Assembly: GCF_001742745.1 (NCBI RefSeq)
Contig: NZ_MJAK01000004.1
Span: 1-64,000 of the forward strand
Length of the DNA stretch: 64,000 nucleotides
From: Curtobacterium sp. ER1/6
GTDB taxonomy: Bacteria > Actinomycetota > Actinomycetes > Actinomycetales > Microbacteriaceae
Direction of reading: 5' to 3'
In this document: positions 7,727-15,354 of the stretch, piece by piece
Position numbering within the stretch: position 1 is the first letter of the stretch
How the letters are laid out: the number at the start of each line of letters is the position of its first letter
The notes under the pieces: model-generated
Database searches by the model: none
Seen by the model: only the letters and a program-made list of their open reading frames with translations
Told to the model about the DNA's origin: nothing
Position numbers and translations under genes: made by a program

Positions 7727-8998
7727 GTGTCCATCGCGACCACCATCGACCGCATCTCGAACGGCCGGGCCGCCGGCAGCACCTGCACGCCCGACCTCGC
7801 GATGCCGACCTGGGACGTCGACGCCCGGCCCGGCTACGGCCCGGGCTCGTCGATGTCCGACGTCATCCCGACCACCGCGCCGCGCCAGGGTGTCATCCCC
7901 GACGAGTACCGCCGGGCGAGCGACGAGGAGCTGCACGAGCGGATCGAGCGGGCGAAGGCGACGCTCGGCGACCGGGTCGTCGTGCTCGGGCACTTCTACC
8001 AGCGCGACGAGGTGGTGCGGCACGCCGACTTCCTCGGCGACTCCTTCCAGCTCGCGAACGCGGCCCTGACGAAGCCCGACGCCGAGGCCATCGTGTTCTG
8101 CGGCGTCCACTTCATGGCGGAGACGGCCGACATCCTCGCCCGCGACGACCAGCGGGTCGTGCTGCCGAACCTCGCCGCGGGCTGCTCGATGGCCGACATG
8201 GCCGACATCGACAGCGTCGAGGCCGCGTGGGCCGAGCTCGCCGCGCTCTACGGCACGGAACCCGACGCCGACGGTCGCGTCCCCGTGGTCCCCGTCACGT
8301 ACATGAACTCCGCCGCCGACCTCAAGGCGTTCTGCGGGCGCAACGGCGGCATCGTGTGCACGTCGTCGAACGCGGCCACCGTGCTCGAGTGGGCGTTCGA
8401 GCGGGGCCAGCGGGTCCTCTTCTTCCCCGACCAGCACCTCGGCCGGAACACCGCCAAGGCCATGGGGATCAGCACCGACCGGATGCCGATGTGGAACCCG
8501 CGCCTGCCCGGGGGTGGCAACGAGGCCGCCGAGCTGCTCGACGCGCAGGTGATCCTCTGGCACGGCTTCTGCTCGGTGCACCGGCGCTTCACCGTCGACC
8601 AGGTCGAGCAGGCACGGCGCGAGCACCCGGGCGTCCGGGTCGTCGTGCACCCGGAGTGCCCGATGGCCGTCGTCGACGCGGCGGACGTCGCCGGCAGCAC
8701 CGACCTGATCCGGAAGACCGTCGCCGCGGCCACCGAGCCGACGACCTTCGCGATCGGCACCGAGGTCAACATGGTGAACCGGCTCGCGGCCGAGTTCCCG
8801 CAGCACACGATCTTCTGCCTCGACCCCGTCGTGTGCCCGTGCTCGACGATGTACCGCATCCACCCGGGCTACCTCGCCTGGGTGCTCGAGGGGCTCGTGC
8901 GGGGCGAGGTCCTCAACGAGATCGTCGTGCCGGCCGACGTGCAGGCGGACGCCCGGGTGGCGCTCGAACGCATGCTCGCCGCGAAGCCGCGCGGCTAG
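7727..8998 (+). CDS. nadA: Quinolinate synthase NadA
   Basis: 423 aa. It condenses iminoaspartate with dihydroxyacetone phosphate to quinolinate using a [4Fe-4S] cluster. Likely cluster ligands are Cys125 (FCGVHFMAE), Cys211 (CTSSN) and Cys370 or Cys372 (VVCPCSTMYRIHP). GTG 7727 is chosen because AGGA lies six bases upstream and only 8 nt separate it from nrtR. An N-terminal extension of about 55 residues precedes the conserved core, longer than in E. coli. The cysteine desulfurase two genes downstream could mature its cluster. Confidence 0.95.
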   Translation: MSIATTIDRISNGRAAGSTCTPDLAMPTWDVDARPGYGPGSSMSDVIPTTAPRQGVIPDEYRRASDEELHERIERAKATLGDRVVVLGHFYQRDEVVRHADFLGDSFQLANAALTKPDAEAIVFCGVHFMAETADILARDDQRVVLPNLAAGCSMADMADIDSVEAAWAELAALYGTEPDADGRVPVVPVTYMNSAADLKAFCGRNGGIVCTSSNAATVLEWAFERGQRVLFFPDQHLGRNTAKAMGISTDRMPMWNPRLPGGGNEAAELLDAQVILWHGFCSVHRRFTVDQVEQARREHPGVRVVVHPECPMAVVDAADVAGSTDLIRKTVAAATEPTTFAIGTEVNMVNRLAAEFPQHTIFCLDPVVCPCSTMYRIHPGYLAWVLEGLVRGEVLNEIVVPADVQADARVALERMLAAKPRG

Positions 8999-9005
8999 GG
9001 CCACC

Positions 9006-10679
9006 GTGCACGTCGTCATCGTCGGGTCCGGCATCGCCGGGCTCACCGCCGCGATCCGCGCGAGCGTCCGCCACGACGTCACCGTGGTGACGAAGGGCCT
9101 GCTCGCGGACGGCGCGACCCGGTACGCGCAGGGCGGGGTCGCCGTGGCCCTCGGGGCCGACGACTCGGTCGCGCTGCACGCCGCGGACACGCACGTCGCG
9201 GCCGCCGCCTCGGCGGACCGGCGCGCCGTCGACGTCCTGTGCGCCGACGGTCCGGCGCGGGTCCGCGACCTGCTGTCCCTCGGCGTGCCGTTCGACCGCA
9301 CGGACGACCCCGCGAGCCTGGACCGCCACGGCGACGACCTGGCCCGCGGACGCGAGGCGGCGCACGGGCGCTGGCGCGTCGTGCACGCCGACGGCGACGC
9401 CACCGGGGCAGCGATCGAACGGACGCTCGTCGCCGCGCTCCACCGGCAGCACGTCACCGTCCTCGAGCGCACGTGCCTGACCGACCTGGTCGTCCGCGAC
9501 GGAGCGGTCGTCGGGGTCGACGTCCTCGACCTGTTCGGCGAACCGCAGCGCATCGCCGCCGAGGCCGTCGTGGTGGCGTCCGGGGGAGCGGGGCACCTGT
9601 ACCGCGAGACGACCAACCCGCTCGTCGCGACCGGGGACGGAACGGCCGCGGCCTGGCGTGCCGGTGCGCTCGTCGCGGACCTCGAGTTCGTGCAGTTCCA
9701 CCCGACGCGCCTCGCGGTGCCGGGCGGTGGGCTCGTGTCCGAGGCGGTCCGCGGCGAGGGTGCCGTGCTCCGCGACGCGAGCGGCCGACGGTTCATGACC
9801 GCGGTGCACCCCGACGCCGAACTCGCCCCGCGGGACGTCGTCGCCCGCGGGATCGCGGCCGCCGTGCGCGACCAGGGCGGCGTGCCCGTGTTCCTCGACG
9901 CCACCGGGATCGACGCCGACCACCTGGTCGCGCGCTTCCCGGGCCTCACACGCGCCGTCCGGGAAGCGGGCTGGGACTGGACGCGGGAGGGCGTCCCGGT
10001 CGCACCGGCCGCGCACTACGCCATGGGCGGGATCGTGACCGACGCCGAGGGGCGGACGAGCCTGCCCGGGCTCCTCGCCGTCGGGGAGGCCGCGTGCACC
10101 GGCGTCCACGGCGCCAACCGGCTCGCGTCGAACTCCCTGCTCGAGGGACTGGTCTTCGGCGTCCGAGCGGCGGACGCGCTCGGCGCACCGCGTCCGGCCC
10201 GCCTGCGCCTGCGCGGTGACGCGGCGCTGCCCGTGCAGCGGGTGCAGGTCGACGCGACGGACGGGGCGGGCGTGCCCCGTGCCTCCCGTCCGGCACACCG
10301 TCTGCCGGGAGGCGCGGCGCACGGGACCGACGACACCGACGTCCGCCGGATGGTCCAGACCGAGATGACGGAGCGGGTCGGCCTGCTCCGTGACGCCGCG
10401 GGACTGGCGACCGCGCGACGCGCGCTCGAGGCGCTCGTCGCGCCCGCTCCGCGCACCGTCCGTGACCACGAGGACCGGGCGCTGCTCGACCTGGCGCGGC
10501 TCACGGCCCTGGCGGCCGAGGCACGGGCCGAGTCGCGCGGGGCGCACGCCCGCACCGACCACCCCGACACCGACCCGTCGTCGCCGGTCAGCACCGCCTG
10601 GGTCCGGGAGCACCGCCCGGGCGGGCGGGCGCGACGGGCCGCCACCACCACGACCACCCTGCAGGGAGTCCCCGCATGA
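9006..10679 (+). CDS. nadB: L-aspartate oxidase NadB
   Basis: 557 aa flavoprotein that oxidises L-aspartate to iminoaspartate for NadA. The Rossmann motif GSGIAGLTAA is at residues 7-16, followed by TRYAQGGVAVAL and the FAD/substrate motifs QFHPTRL and HYAMGGI. GTG start 7 nt after nadA. Residues about 417-441 (Pro/Arg/Gly-rich) form a linker before the C-terminal helical domain and are encoded by a copy of the palindromic element otherwise found between genes. The 3' end overlaps nadC (ATGA). Confidence 0.94.
   Translation: MHVVIVGSGIAGLTAAIRASVRHDVTVVTKGLLADGATRYAQGGVAVALGADDSVALHAADTHVAAAASADRRAVDVLCADGPARVRDLLSLGVPFDRTDDPASLDRHGDDLARGREAAHGRWRVVHADGDATGAAIERTLVAALHRQHVTVLERTCLTDLVVRDGAVVGVDVLDLFGEPQRIAAEAVVVASGGAGHLYRETTNPLVATGDGTAAAWRAGALVADLEFVQFHPTRLAVPGGGLVSEAVRGEGAVLRDASGRRFMTAVHPDAELAPRDVVARGIAAAVRDQGGVPVFLDATGIDADHLVARFPGLTRAVREAGWDWTREGVPVAPAAHYAMGGIVTDAEGRTSLPGLLAVGEAACTGVHGANRLASNSLLEGLVFGVRAADALGAPRPARLRLRGDAALPVQRVQVDATDGAGVPRASRPAHRLPGGAAHGTDDTDVRRMVQTEMTERVGLLRDAAGLATARRALEALVAPAPRTVRDHEDRALLDLARLTALAAEARAESRGAHARTDHPDTDPSSPVSTAWVREHRPGGRARRAATTTTTLQGVPA
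10254..10325. repeat. Dispersed palindromic element, variant copy inside nadB
   Basis: The stretch contains GACGGACGGG, then GCCTCCCGTCCGGCA, then TGCCGGGAGGCGCGGCGCAC, which pair imperfectly into hairpins and carry the same core as the intergenic terminator-like palindromes. It is read in frame as a Pro/Arg/Gly linker of NadB (about residues 417-441). Confidence 0.55.
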
Positions 10680-11608
10680 CCAGCACCGCACCCGACACCG
10701 TCTCGGCGACCGTCACCACCACCGACCCCGGGACCGTCCCGCCGCATGCGCTCCGGAGGGTCATCGAGACGGCGCTCGAGGAGGACGCGCCCTGGGGCGA
10801 CGTCACCAGCGAGACGCTGATCCCGGCAGACGCCACCGCGACCGCGGTGCTCGCGGCACGGGAGCCCGGCGTGCTGTCCGGCGGCGGGGTGTTCGCGGCG
10901 GTCGTCCAGGCCGTCGACCCGACGGTCCGGACGGAGCTGCACGTCACCGACGGCACGGCGTTCGCCGCGGGTCAGGTCCTGGCGACGGTGCACGGCTCGG
11001 CGCGCTCCGTGCTCCGCGCGGAACGGGTGGCGCTCAACCTCGTCCAGCGACTGTCCGGGATCGCGACCGTGACCGCGCGCCACGTCGAGGCCGTGGCCGG
11101 CACGGGTGCGCGCATCGCCGACACCCGGAAGACCACGCCGGGGCTCCGCGCCCTGGAGCGCTACGCGGTGCGCTGCGGCGGCGGGCACAACCACCGGAAC
11201 TCGCTGTCCGACGCCGTGCTCGCCAAGGACAACCACCTGGCGGTCCTGCTCGCGGGCGGGACGGCGATCGGCGACGCGATCACCGAGGCACGACGTCGAC
11301 TCGGGCACACGGTGCACCTCGAGGTCGAGGTCGACCGGCTCGACCAGGTCGAGGCCGTGGTCGCCGCCGGCGTCGACACGATCATGCTCGACAACTTCAC
11401 GCCCGAGCAGCTCGTCGAGGGCGTGCGGCTCGTGGCCGGGCGGGCGCTCGTCGAGGCCTCGGGCGGGGTGTCGCTCGAGACCGTGGGGCGCATCGCCCGG
11501 ACCGGCGTCGACGTCGTCTCCGTCGGGGCGCTGACGCACTCGGCACGGGCGCTCGACCTCGGGCTCGACGTCCGGGTCGACGCCGCAGCTCCCGTCGACC
11601 CCGCCTGA
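10676..11608 (+). CDS. nadC: Nicotinate-nucleotide pyrophosphorylase NadC
   Basis: 310 aa quinolinate phosphoribosyltransferase, converting quinolinate and PRPP to nicotinate mononucleotide with loss of CO2. Conserved elements are EDAPWGDVTSE near the N-terminus, the substrate-binding DTRKTTPGLR, CGGGHNHRNSL, KDNH and the C-terminal DTIMLDNF and EASGG strands of the type II PRTase barrel. ATG overlaps the nadB stop (ATGA), so translation is coupled. A low-complexity Thr-rich extension of about 20 residues precedes the fold. Confidence 0.95.
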   Translation: MTSTAPDTVSATVTTTDPGTVPPHALRRVIETALEEDAPWGDVTSETLIPADATATAVLAAREPGVLSGGGVFAAVVQAVDPTVRTELHVTDGTAFAAGQVLATVHGSARSVLRAERVALNLVQRLSGIATVTARHVEAVAGTGARIADTRKTTPGLRALERYAVRCGGGHNHRNSLSDAVLAKDNHLAVLLAGGTAIGDAITEARRRLGHTVHLEVEVDRLDQVEAVVAAGVDTIMLDNFTPEQLVEGVRLVAGRALVEASGGVSLETVGRIARTGVDVVSVGALTHSARALDLGLDVRVDAAAPVDPA

Positions 11609-11615
11609 CCCGCGC

Positions 11616-12785
11616 GTGTTCTACCTGGACCGTGCCGCGACCACGCCGGTGCGCCGCGAGGTGCTCGAGGCGGCGTGGCCGTACCTGACCGGGGTGTTCG
11701 GCAACCCGTCGTCGACCCACGGCGTGGGCGACGCCGCGGCACGCGGGCTCGCCGACGCCCGGGCCGCCGTCGCGGCGTTCCTCGGCTGCCGTCCCGGCGA
11801 GGTCGTCTTCACCACCGGCGGCACCGAGGGCGCGAACACCGCCGTGAAGGGCATCGCCCTCGCCGCACCCCGTGGCCGACACGTCGTCACGAGCGCGATC
11901 GAGCACGAGGCGGTGCTCGAGAGCTGCCGGTACCTCGAGCGGTACCACGGCTTCAGCGTCACGGTCCTGCCGGTCGACCGCGACGGACTCGTCGCACCGG
12001 CGGTGCTGGCGGCCACCCTCCGACCCGACACCACCCTCGTGTCGATCGCGCACGCCGACAACGAGATCGGGACCGTGCAGGACCTCCCCGCGCTCGCCGC
12101 CGTGGCGCACGAAGTCGGCGCCCGCTTCCACACCGACGCCGTGCAGAGCGCACCGTGGCTGCCGATCGGGCTCGACCGGCTCGGCGTCGACGCGCTCTCG
12201 TTCTCGGGACACAAGCTCGGGGCCCCGAAGGGCACGGGCGTGCTCGCGCTGCGCGGCGGGGTCTCGCTCGAACCGCTGCTGCACGGCGGCGGACAGGAAC
12301 GGGGGAGGCGGTCCGGCACCGAGGACGTCGCGGGTGCCGTCGCCGTCGCGACCGCGGTGACGCTCGCGGCGGCCGAGCGCGACACGGCGTCCGCGCACGC
12401 GACGGCCACCCGGGACGCGATCGTCGCCGGGGTCACCGGGACGGTCCCGGGCGCGGTGCTCACCGGATCGCCCGTGCGGCGGCTACCCGGACACGCGTCG
12501 TTCTGCTTCCCGGGGGTGCCCGGGGGACCGGCGGCGGTGAACGGCGAGACCGTGCTGCTCGAACTCGAACAGCGCGACGTCGTGTCCTCGTCGGGGAGCG
12601 CGTGTGCCGCCGGCAGCGCGGAGGCGTCCCACGTCCTCACGGCGATCGGCCTCGACGACGAGACCGCGCGCACCGCGCTCCGGCTCACCTTCGACGCGGA
12701 ACTCACGGACGACGACGTCCCGGTCGTCGTCGCCGCGGTCGCGGACGCGGTCCACGCCGTCCGAGCGCTCGGCGGGGCGTACTAG
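11616..12785 (+). CDS. Cysteine desulfurase (NifS/IscS-like)
   Basis: 389 aa PLP enzyme that removes sulfur from cysteine. The PLP lysine is in SFSGHKLGAPKG; the catalytic cysteine lies in SSGSACAAGSAEASHVL, a short loop like that of class I NifS/IscS. GTG start 7 nt after nadC makes it the last gene of the NAD operon. I infer that it supplies sulfur for the NadA [4Fe-4S] cluster, as reported for NifS-like genes linked to nad loci in other bacteria. Confidence 0.88.
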   Translation: MFYLDRAATTPVRREVLEAAWPYLTGVFGNPSSTHGVGDAAARGLADARAAVAAFLGCRPGEVVFTTGGTEGANTAVKGIALAAPRGRHVVTSAIEHEAVLESCRYLERYHGFSVTVLPVDRDGLVAPAVLAATLRPDTTLVSIAHADNEIGTVQDLPALAAVAHEVGARFHTDAVQSAPWLPIGLDRLGVDALSFSGHKLGAPKGTGVLALRGGVSLEPLLHGGGQERGRRSGTEDVAGAVAVATAVTLAAAERDTASAHATATRDAIVAGVTGTVPGAVLTGSPVRRLPGHASFCFPGVPGGPAAVNGETVLLELEQRDVVSSSGSACAAGSAEASHVLTAIGLDDETARTALRLTFDAELTDDDVPVVVAAVADAVHAVRALGGAY

Positions 12786-12803
12786 ACGTTCTACTCCACA
12801 GTT

Positions 12804-12821
12804 GGGGGCGTGTCCCCCCTT
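12804..12821. terminator. Weak hairpin after the nad operon
   Basis: GGGGG-CGTGT-CCCCC is followed by CTT, 19 nt past the cysteine desulfurase stop. It is short and lacks a proper U-tract, so it is only a tentative terminator. Confidence 0.3.
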
Positions 12822-12854
12822 CTGCCGACAAGTCGTGTCCGCAATGATGGGGAC

Positions 12855-13127
12855 ATGGCAGACGTGATCGTGACCCGGACCGGGCAGGAGGACCACTTCC
12901 GAGTGGTCCAGCTCCTGCCGGCACCCGCGACCATCGTCGCGCTGGCCCTCGCTGCGCAGCACGACCTCGGCGCCGCTCCGCTGGGGGTCGTCGCGGCCGT
13001 CGGTGCGCTCGCGACCGTCGCCAGCGCACTGCTCCCGATGCTCCGACCGACGGCGCCCCGACGGCCGATGGCCGCGCCGATCGAGTCGGACCGCTACCGA
13101 GGGGACACCGGACACCCCCGAGGGTAG
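12855..13127 (+). CDS. Small two-helix membrane protein, unknown function
   Basis: 90 aa. A polar N-terminus (MADVIVTRTGQEDHFRV) is followed by two hydrophobic stretches (about residues 21-36 and 42-60) and a basic, proline-rich tail. ATG 12855 is preferred, with GGGG just upstream; an in-frame GTG 45 nt earlier would read through the preceding hairpin. I do not recognise the family. It is followed by an unusual array of hairpins. Confidence 0.55.
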   Translation: MADVIVTRTGQEDHFRVVQLLPAPATIVALALAAQHDLGAAPLGVVAAVGALATVASALLPMLRPTAPRRPMAAPIESDRYRGDTGHPRG

Positions 13128-13331
13128 GACACCCCTGAAGGTAGGACACCTGAGACCAGCACCGGACGGCCCCCACCCCCCGAGGGGCCCACGGTGCTGC
13201 TGACCGGACGCGGTTCCCCTGACCGCGTCCGGCGCGCGGGGCGCGACGTTCCCCTGTCGTCGCGCCCCGTCGCGGACGCCGCGCCCGTCGTGGACGCTGC
13301 GCCGGACCCTGACCGGCGCCGCACCCCCCTG
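13123..13331. repeat. Hairpin-rich gap with repeated CCCCTG loops
   Basis: A direct repeat (GGTAGGACACC twice, 13123-13150) precedes three consecutive stem-loops: AGCACCG/CGGTGCT with an inner GGCCCC/GGGGCC stem (13158-13198); CCGGACGCGGT/ACCGCGTCCGG (13204-13232, loop TCCCCTG); and GGGGCGCGACG/CGTCGCGCCCC (13238-13268, loop TTCCCCTGT). Two further CCTG motifs lie at 13306-13331. It separates two convergent genes. No coding frame is convincing. One hairpin may terminate; the others are unexplained. Confidence 0.5.
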
Positions 13332-13823
13332 TCAGTCCACGACGGGCCGCGGTGCCGCGGACGCACCCGACGGGGGCACGGGCGTCCCCGGCCAGAGGTA
13401 GTCGAGGTCGTCGGGCACGTCCGGGAAGAGCGGCCGGTAGTGCTCCGGCGCCTTCTGCACGAGCTTCGACCGGTGCGACCGGTGCACGGCCGGGTCGGCG
13501 TTCCACGGCGGCACGGCGTAGTCGCCCCGTTCGTACGCCGCCAGGTCCTCCGGGACGCGCCCGAGGTCGAGCAGCGTCTTCTCCAGACAGGTGTCGACGT
13601 GGCCGCGCTCGAGCCAGACCCGGCAGGTCGCGTCCTGGTACGCCATGAGCGCCGGCCGGTAGCCGCGCCACATCGCGGTGACGGGGTGGTGCTGCCACCC
13701 GTAGCCCGGCAGGGTCAGGGCGCGCATCACCTGCAGCGTCTCGACGCGTTGCTTCCCCAACCGCTTGTCGTCGAGCACCTCGGCGGAGGCACGGAAGTCG
13801 GCGTACGGCAGGAAGGTCTGCAT
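13332..13823 (-). CDS. MSMEG_6728-like / pyrimidine-dimer glycosylase-like protein
   Basis: 163 aa. The N-terminus MQTFLPYADFRASAEVLDDKRLGKQRVE and the later HHPVTAMWRGY match the actinobacterial MSMEG_6728-type family, which is distantly related to T4 endonuclease V-like pyrimidine-dimer glycosylases. The assignment is from memory of motifs and the activity is unproven. ATG 13823 has GGGAG directly before it. It stands alone, divergent from the FMN reductase. If it is a repair enzyme, it would complement the photolyase at 43.4 kb. Confidence 0.6.
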   Translation of the reverse strand: MQTFLPYADFRASAEVLDDKRLGKQRVETLQVMRALTLPGYGWQHHPVTAMWRGYRPALMAYQDATCRVWLERGHVDTCLEKTLLDLGRVPEDLAAYERGDYAVPPWNADPAVHRSHRSKLVQKAPEHYRPLFPDVPDDLDYLWPGTPVPPSGASAAPRPVVD

Positions 13824-13910
13824 CTCCCGGACGCTACCCGCGACCGCTGGCACGCGACACAAGTCGTCACACCCGGGCACGCTCCCGACCACCGTGTGAG
13901 CATCGGACGC

Positions 13911-14507
13911 ATGATCGGAGCACGCGTCGTCGGAGTCAGCGGCAGCCCCTCGGACCCCTCGCGGACGTCGACCCTCGTGGCGGCGACCGTGGCGCGGCTG
14001 GCGGAGGACCTGCCGGACGCCCGTACCGAGACCGTCGAGATCGGCCCGCTGCTCGCCGACCTCGGTGCCGCCTGGTCGCGCGAGGCAATGTCCGAGCGCA
14101 CCCGTCGCGCGCTCGAGGCGGTCGAGGCGGCGGACGTCCTGGTCGTCGGCAGCCCCGCGTTCCGCGCCGCGTACTCCGGTGCGTTCAAGCTCTTCTTCGA
14201 CTGGGTGGGGCAGTACGACCTCGTCGACACCCCGGTGCTCCTGACCGCGACGGGCGGCAGCGACCGGCACGCGCTGCTCGTCGAGCACCAGATGCGTCCC
14301 CTGTTCGGCTTCTTCCAGTCGACGACGCTGCCGCTCGGCGTGTTCGGCAACGAGCGGGACTTCACGAAGCACGAGGGCGGCTACGACATCACGAGCGTCG
14401 ACCTCGAGCTGCGGATCGACCAGGCCGTGCGTCGCGCGCTGCCGATCGTGCGCGGGGGCTTCGCGGCGATCGGCGCGGACGACGTGCGCCGCCCCGCCGA
14501 GTTCTAG
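13911..14507 (+). CDS. NADPH-dependent FMN reductase-like flavoprotein
   Basis: 198 aa. The flavodoxin-like fold is shown by VVGVSGSPSDPSRTSTL (phosphate-binding loop) and VVGSPAFRAAYSGAFKLFFDWV, typical of SsuE/MsuE-like NAD(P)H:FMN reductases. It likely supplies reduced FMN to a monooxygenase not present nearby. ATG 13911 is used; an in-frame GTG at 13896 is possible, and neither has a strong ribosome site. Confidence 0.78.
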   Translation: MIGARVVGVSGSPSDPSRTSTLVAATVARLAEDLPDARTETVEIGPLLADLGAAWSREAMSERTRRALEAVEAADVLVVGSPAFRAAYSGAFKLFFDWVGQYDLVDTPVLLTATGGSDRHALLVEHQMRPLFGFFQSTTLPLGVFGNERDFTKHEGGYDITSVDLELRIDQAVRRALPIVRGGFAAIGADDVRRPAEF

Positions 14508-14566
14508 CCGCCGACCGCTCGCCGCCGACCTCGCGCCAGCGGCCGTTCGCCACCGGCCCGCCTGCG

Positions 14567-14586
14567 CGAGCGGGCAGGACACGCCG
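14567..14586. repeat. Third copy of the intergenic 20-nt motif
   Basis: CGAGCGGGCAGGACACGCCG is identical to bases 82-101 and lies 92 nt before a dispersed palindrome, as the first copies do. The rest of 14508-14678 shows no gene. Confidence 0.45.
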
Positions 14587-14678
14587 CCGGTCGGTCGCGG
14601 TGCGGTCGGTCCCCGTCGCCGACGGGCGTCGATCGTGACGGATCGTGCCCGCTCGCGGCACGGGGGCGGGCCGGCGCG

Positions 14679-14730
14679 GCGCCGGACGGGAGGCGCGTGG
14701 CGGGGCCGCCACGCGCCTCCCGTCCGGCGC
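14679..14730. terminator. Dispersed palindromic element, copy 2 (convergent junction)
   Basis: A 52-bp perfect palindrome with 25-bp arms contains the core GGACGGGAGGCGCG. It lies 3 nt from the aroQ stop and after the FMN reductase, so it can serve both convergent genes as a bidirectional terminator. Confidence 0.72.
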
Positions 14731-14733
14731 GGC

Positions 14734-15219
14734 TCACTCCGGCTGCGCGTCCGTGCTGACGAGCGACGCCACGTGCGCGACCGCCAGGCGGTAGCCGTCG
14801 GCGCCCGCGCCGACGATCACGGCCGTCGCGGCCGTCGCCACGTGGTCGACGTGCCGGAACGGCTCGCGCTTCCACGTGTTCGACAGGTGCACCTCGACGA
14901 CGGGGACGTCGAGGGCCTCGACCGCGTCGTGCAGCGCCACCGAGGTGTGTGCGTACGCCGCCGGGTTGATCACGACGCCGGCGAAGTGGTCGAGCGCCTC
15001 GTGCAGCCACTCGACGAGCTCGCCCTCGCGGTTGGTCTGGCGGAAGTCGGCCTCGAGCTCGTGCACCGCCGCCTCGGTGTGCACGATCGCCTCGAGCTCG
15101 GCGAGCGTCACGGTGCCGTACTGCGCCGGGTCGCGGCGCCCGAGGACGTCGAGGTTCGGCCCGTTCAGGACGAGGATCCGCCGCGGGCGTGTCGTGGTGT
15201 CGGTGGCCGGCTCGCTCAT
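14734..15219 (-). CDS. aroQ: 3-dehydroquinate dehydratase, type II
   Basis: 161 aa, slightly longer than the usual 145-150 because of a 13-residue N-terminal extension. ILVLNGPNLDVLGRRDPAQYG holds the catalytic Arg/Tyr, FRQTNREGELVEWLHEA the lid region, and INPAAYAHTSVALHDA and VEVHLSNTWKREPFRH the remaining active-site residues. It dehydrates 3-dehydroquinate in the shikimate pathway through trans elimination. No other aro gene is adjacent. The Shine-Dalgarno is weak. Confidence 0.94.
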   Translation of the reverse strand: MSEPATDTTTRPRRILVLNGPNLDVLGRRDPAQYGTVTLAELEAIVHTEAAVHELEADFRQTNREGELVEWLHEALDHFAGVVINPAAYAHTSVALHDAVEALDVPVVEVHLSNTWKREPFRHVDHVATAATAVIVGAGADGYRLAVAHVASLVSTDAQPE

Positions 15220-15320
15220 GGGGGAGAGCCTACCGAGCGCGCCGGACGCGGGACGGCGGACGACGGCCGAGGTGTGTGAACGGTCACATCGCGTGTAACG
15301 TCTCCGTCCGGGTCGGCGCA

Positions 15321-15335
15321 GTTGCCGACTGCAAC
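15321..15335. promoter_or_regulatory. Inverted repeat in the symporter leader
   Basis: GTTGC-CGACT-GCAAC lies 19 nt before the symporter ATG, and TGTGA-ACGG-TCACA lies at 15275-15288. Either could be an operator for a sugar-responsive regulator; no regulator is encoded beside it. Confidence 0.35.
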
Positions 15336-15354
15336 ACACTGATGTGGAGATCGC

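Noticed and set aside
15275-15288. TGTGA-N4-TCACA resembling a CRP site
   Set aside because: CRP/GlxR sites need a six-base centre; this has four. Kept only as a generic inverted repeat near the symporter.
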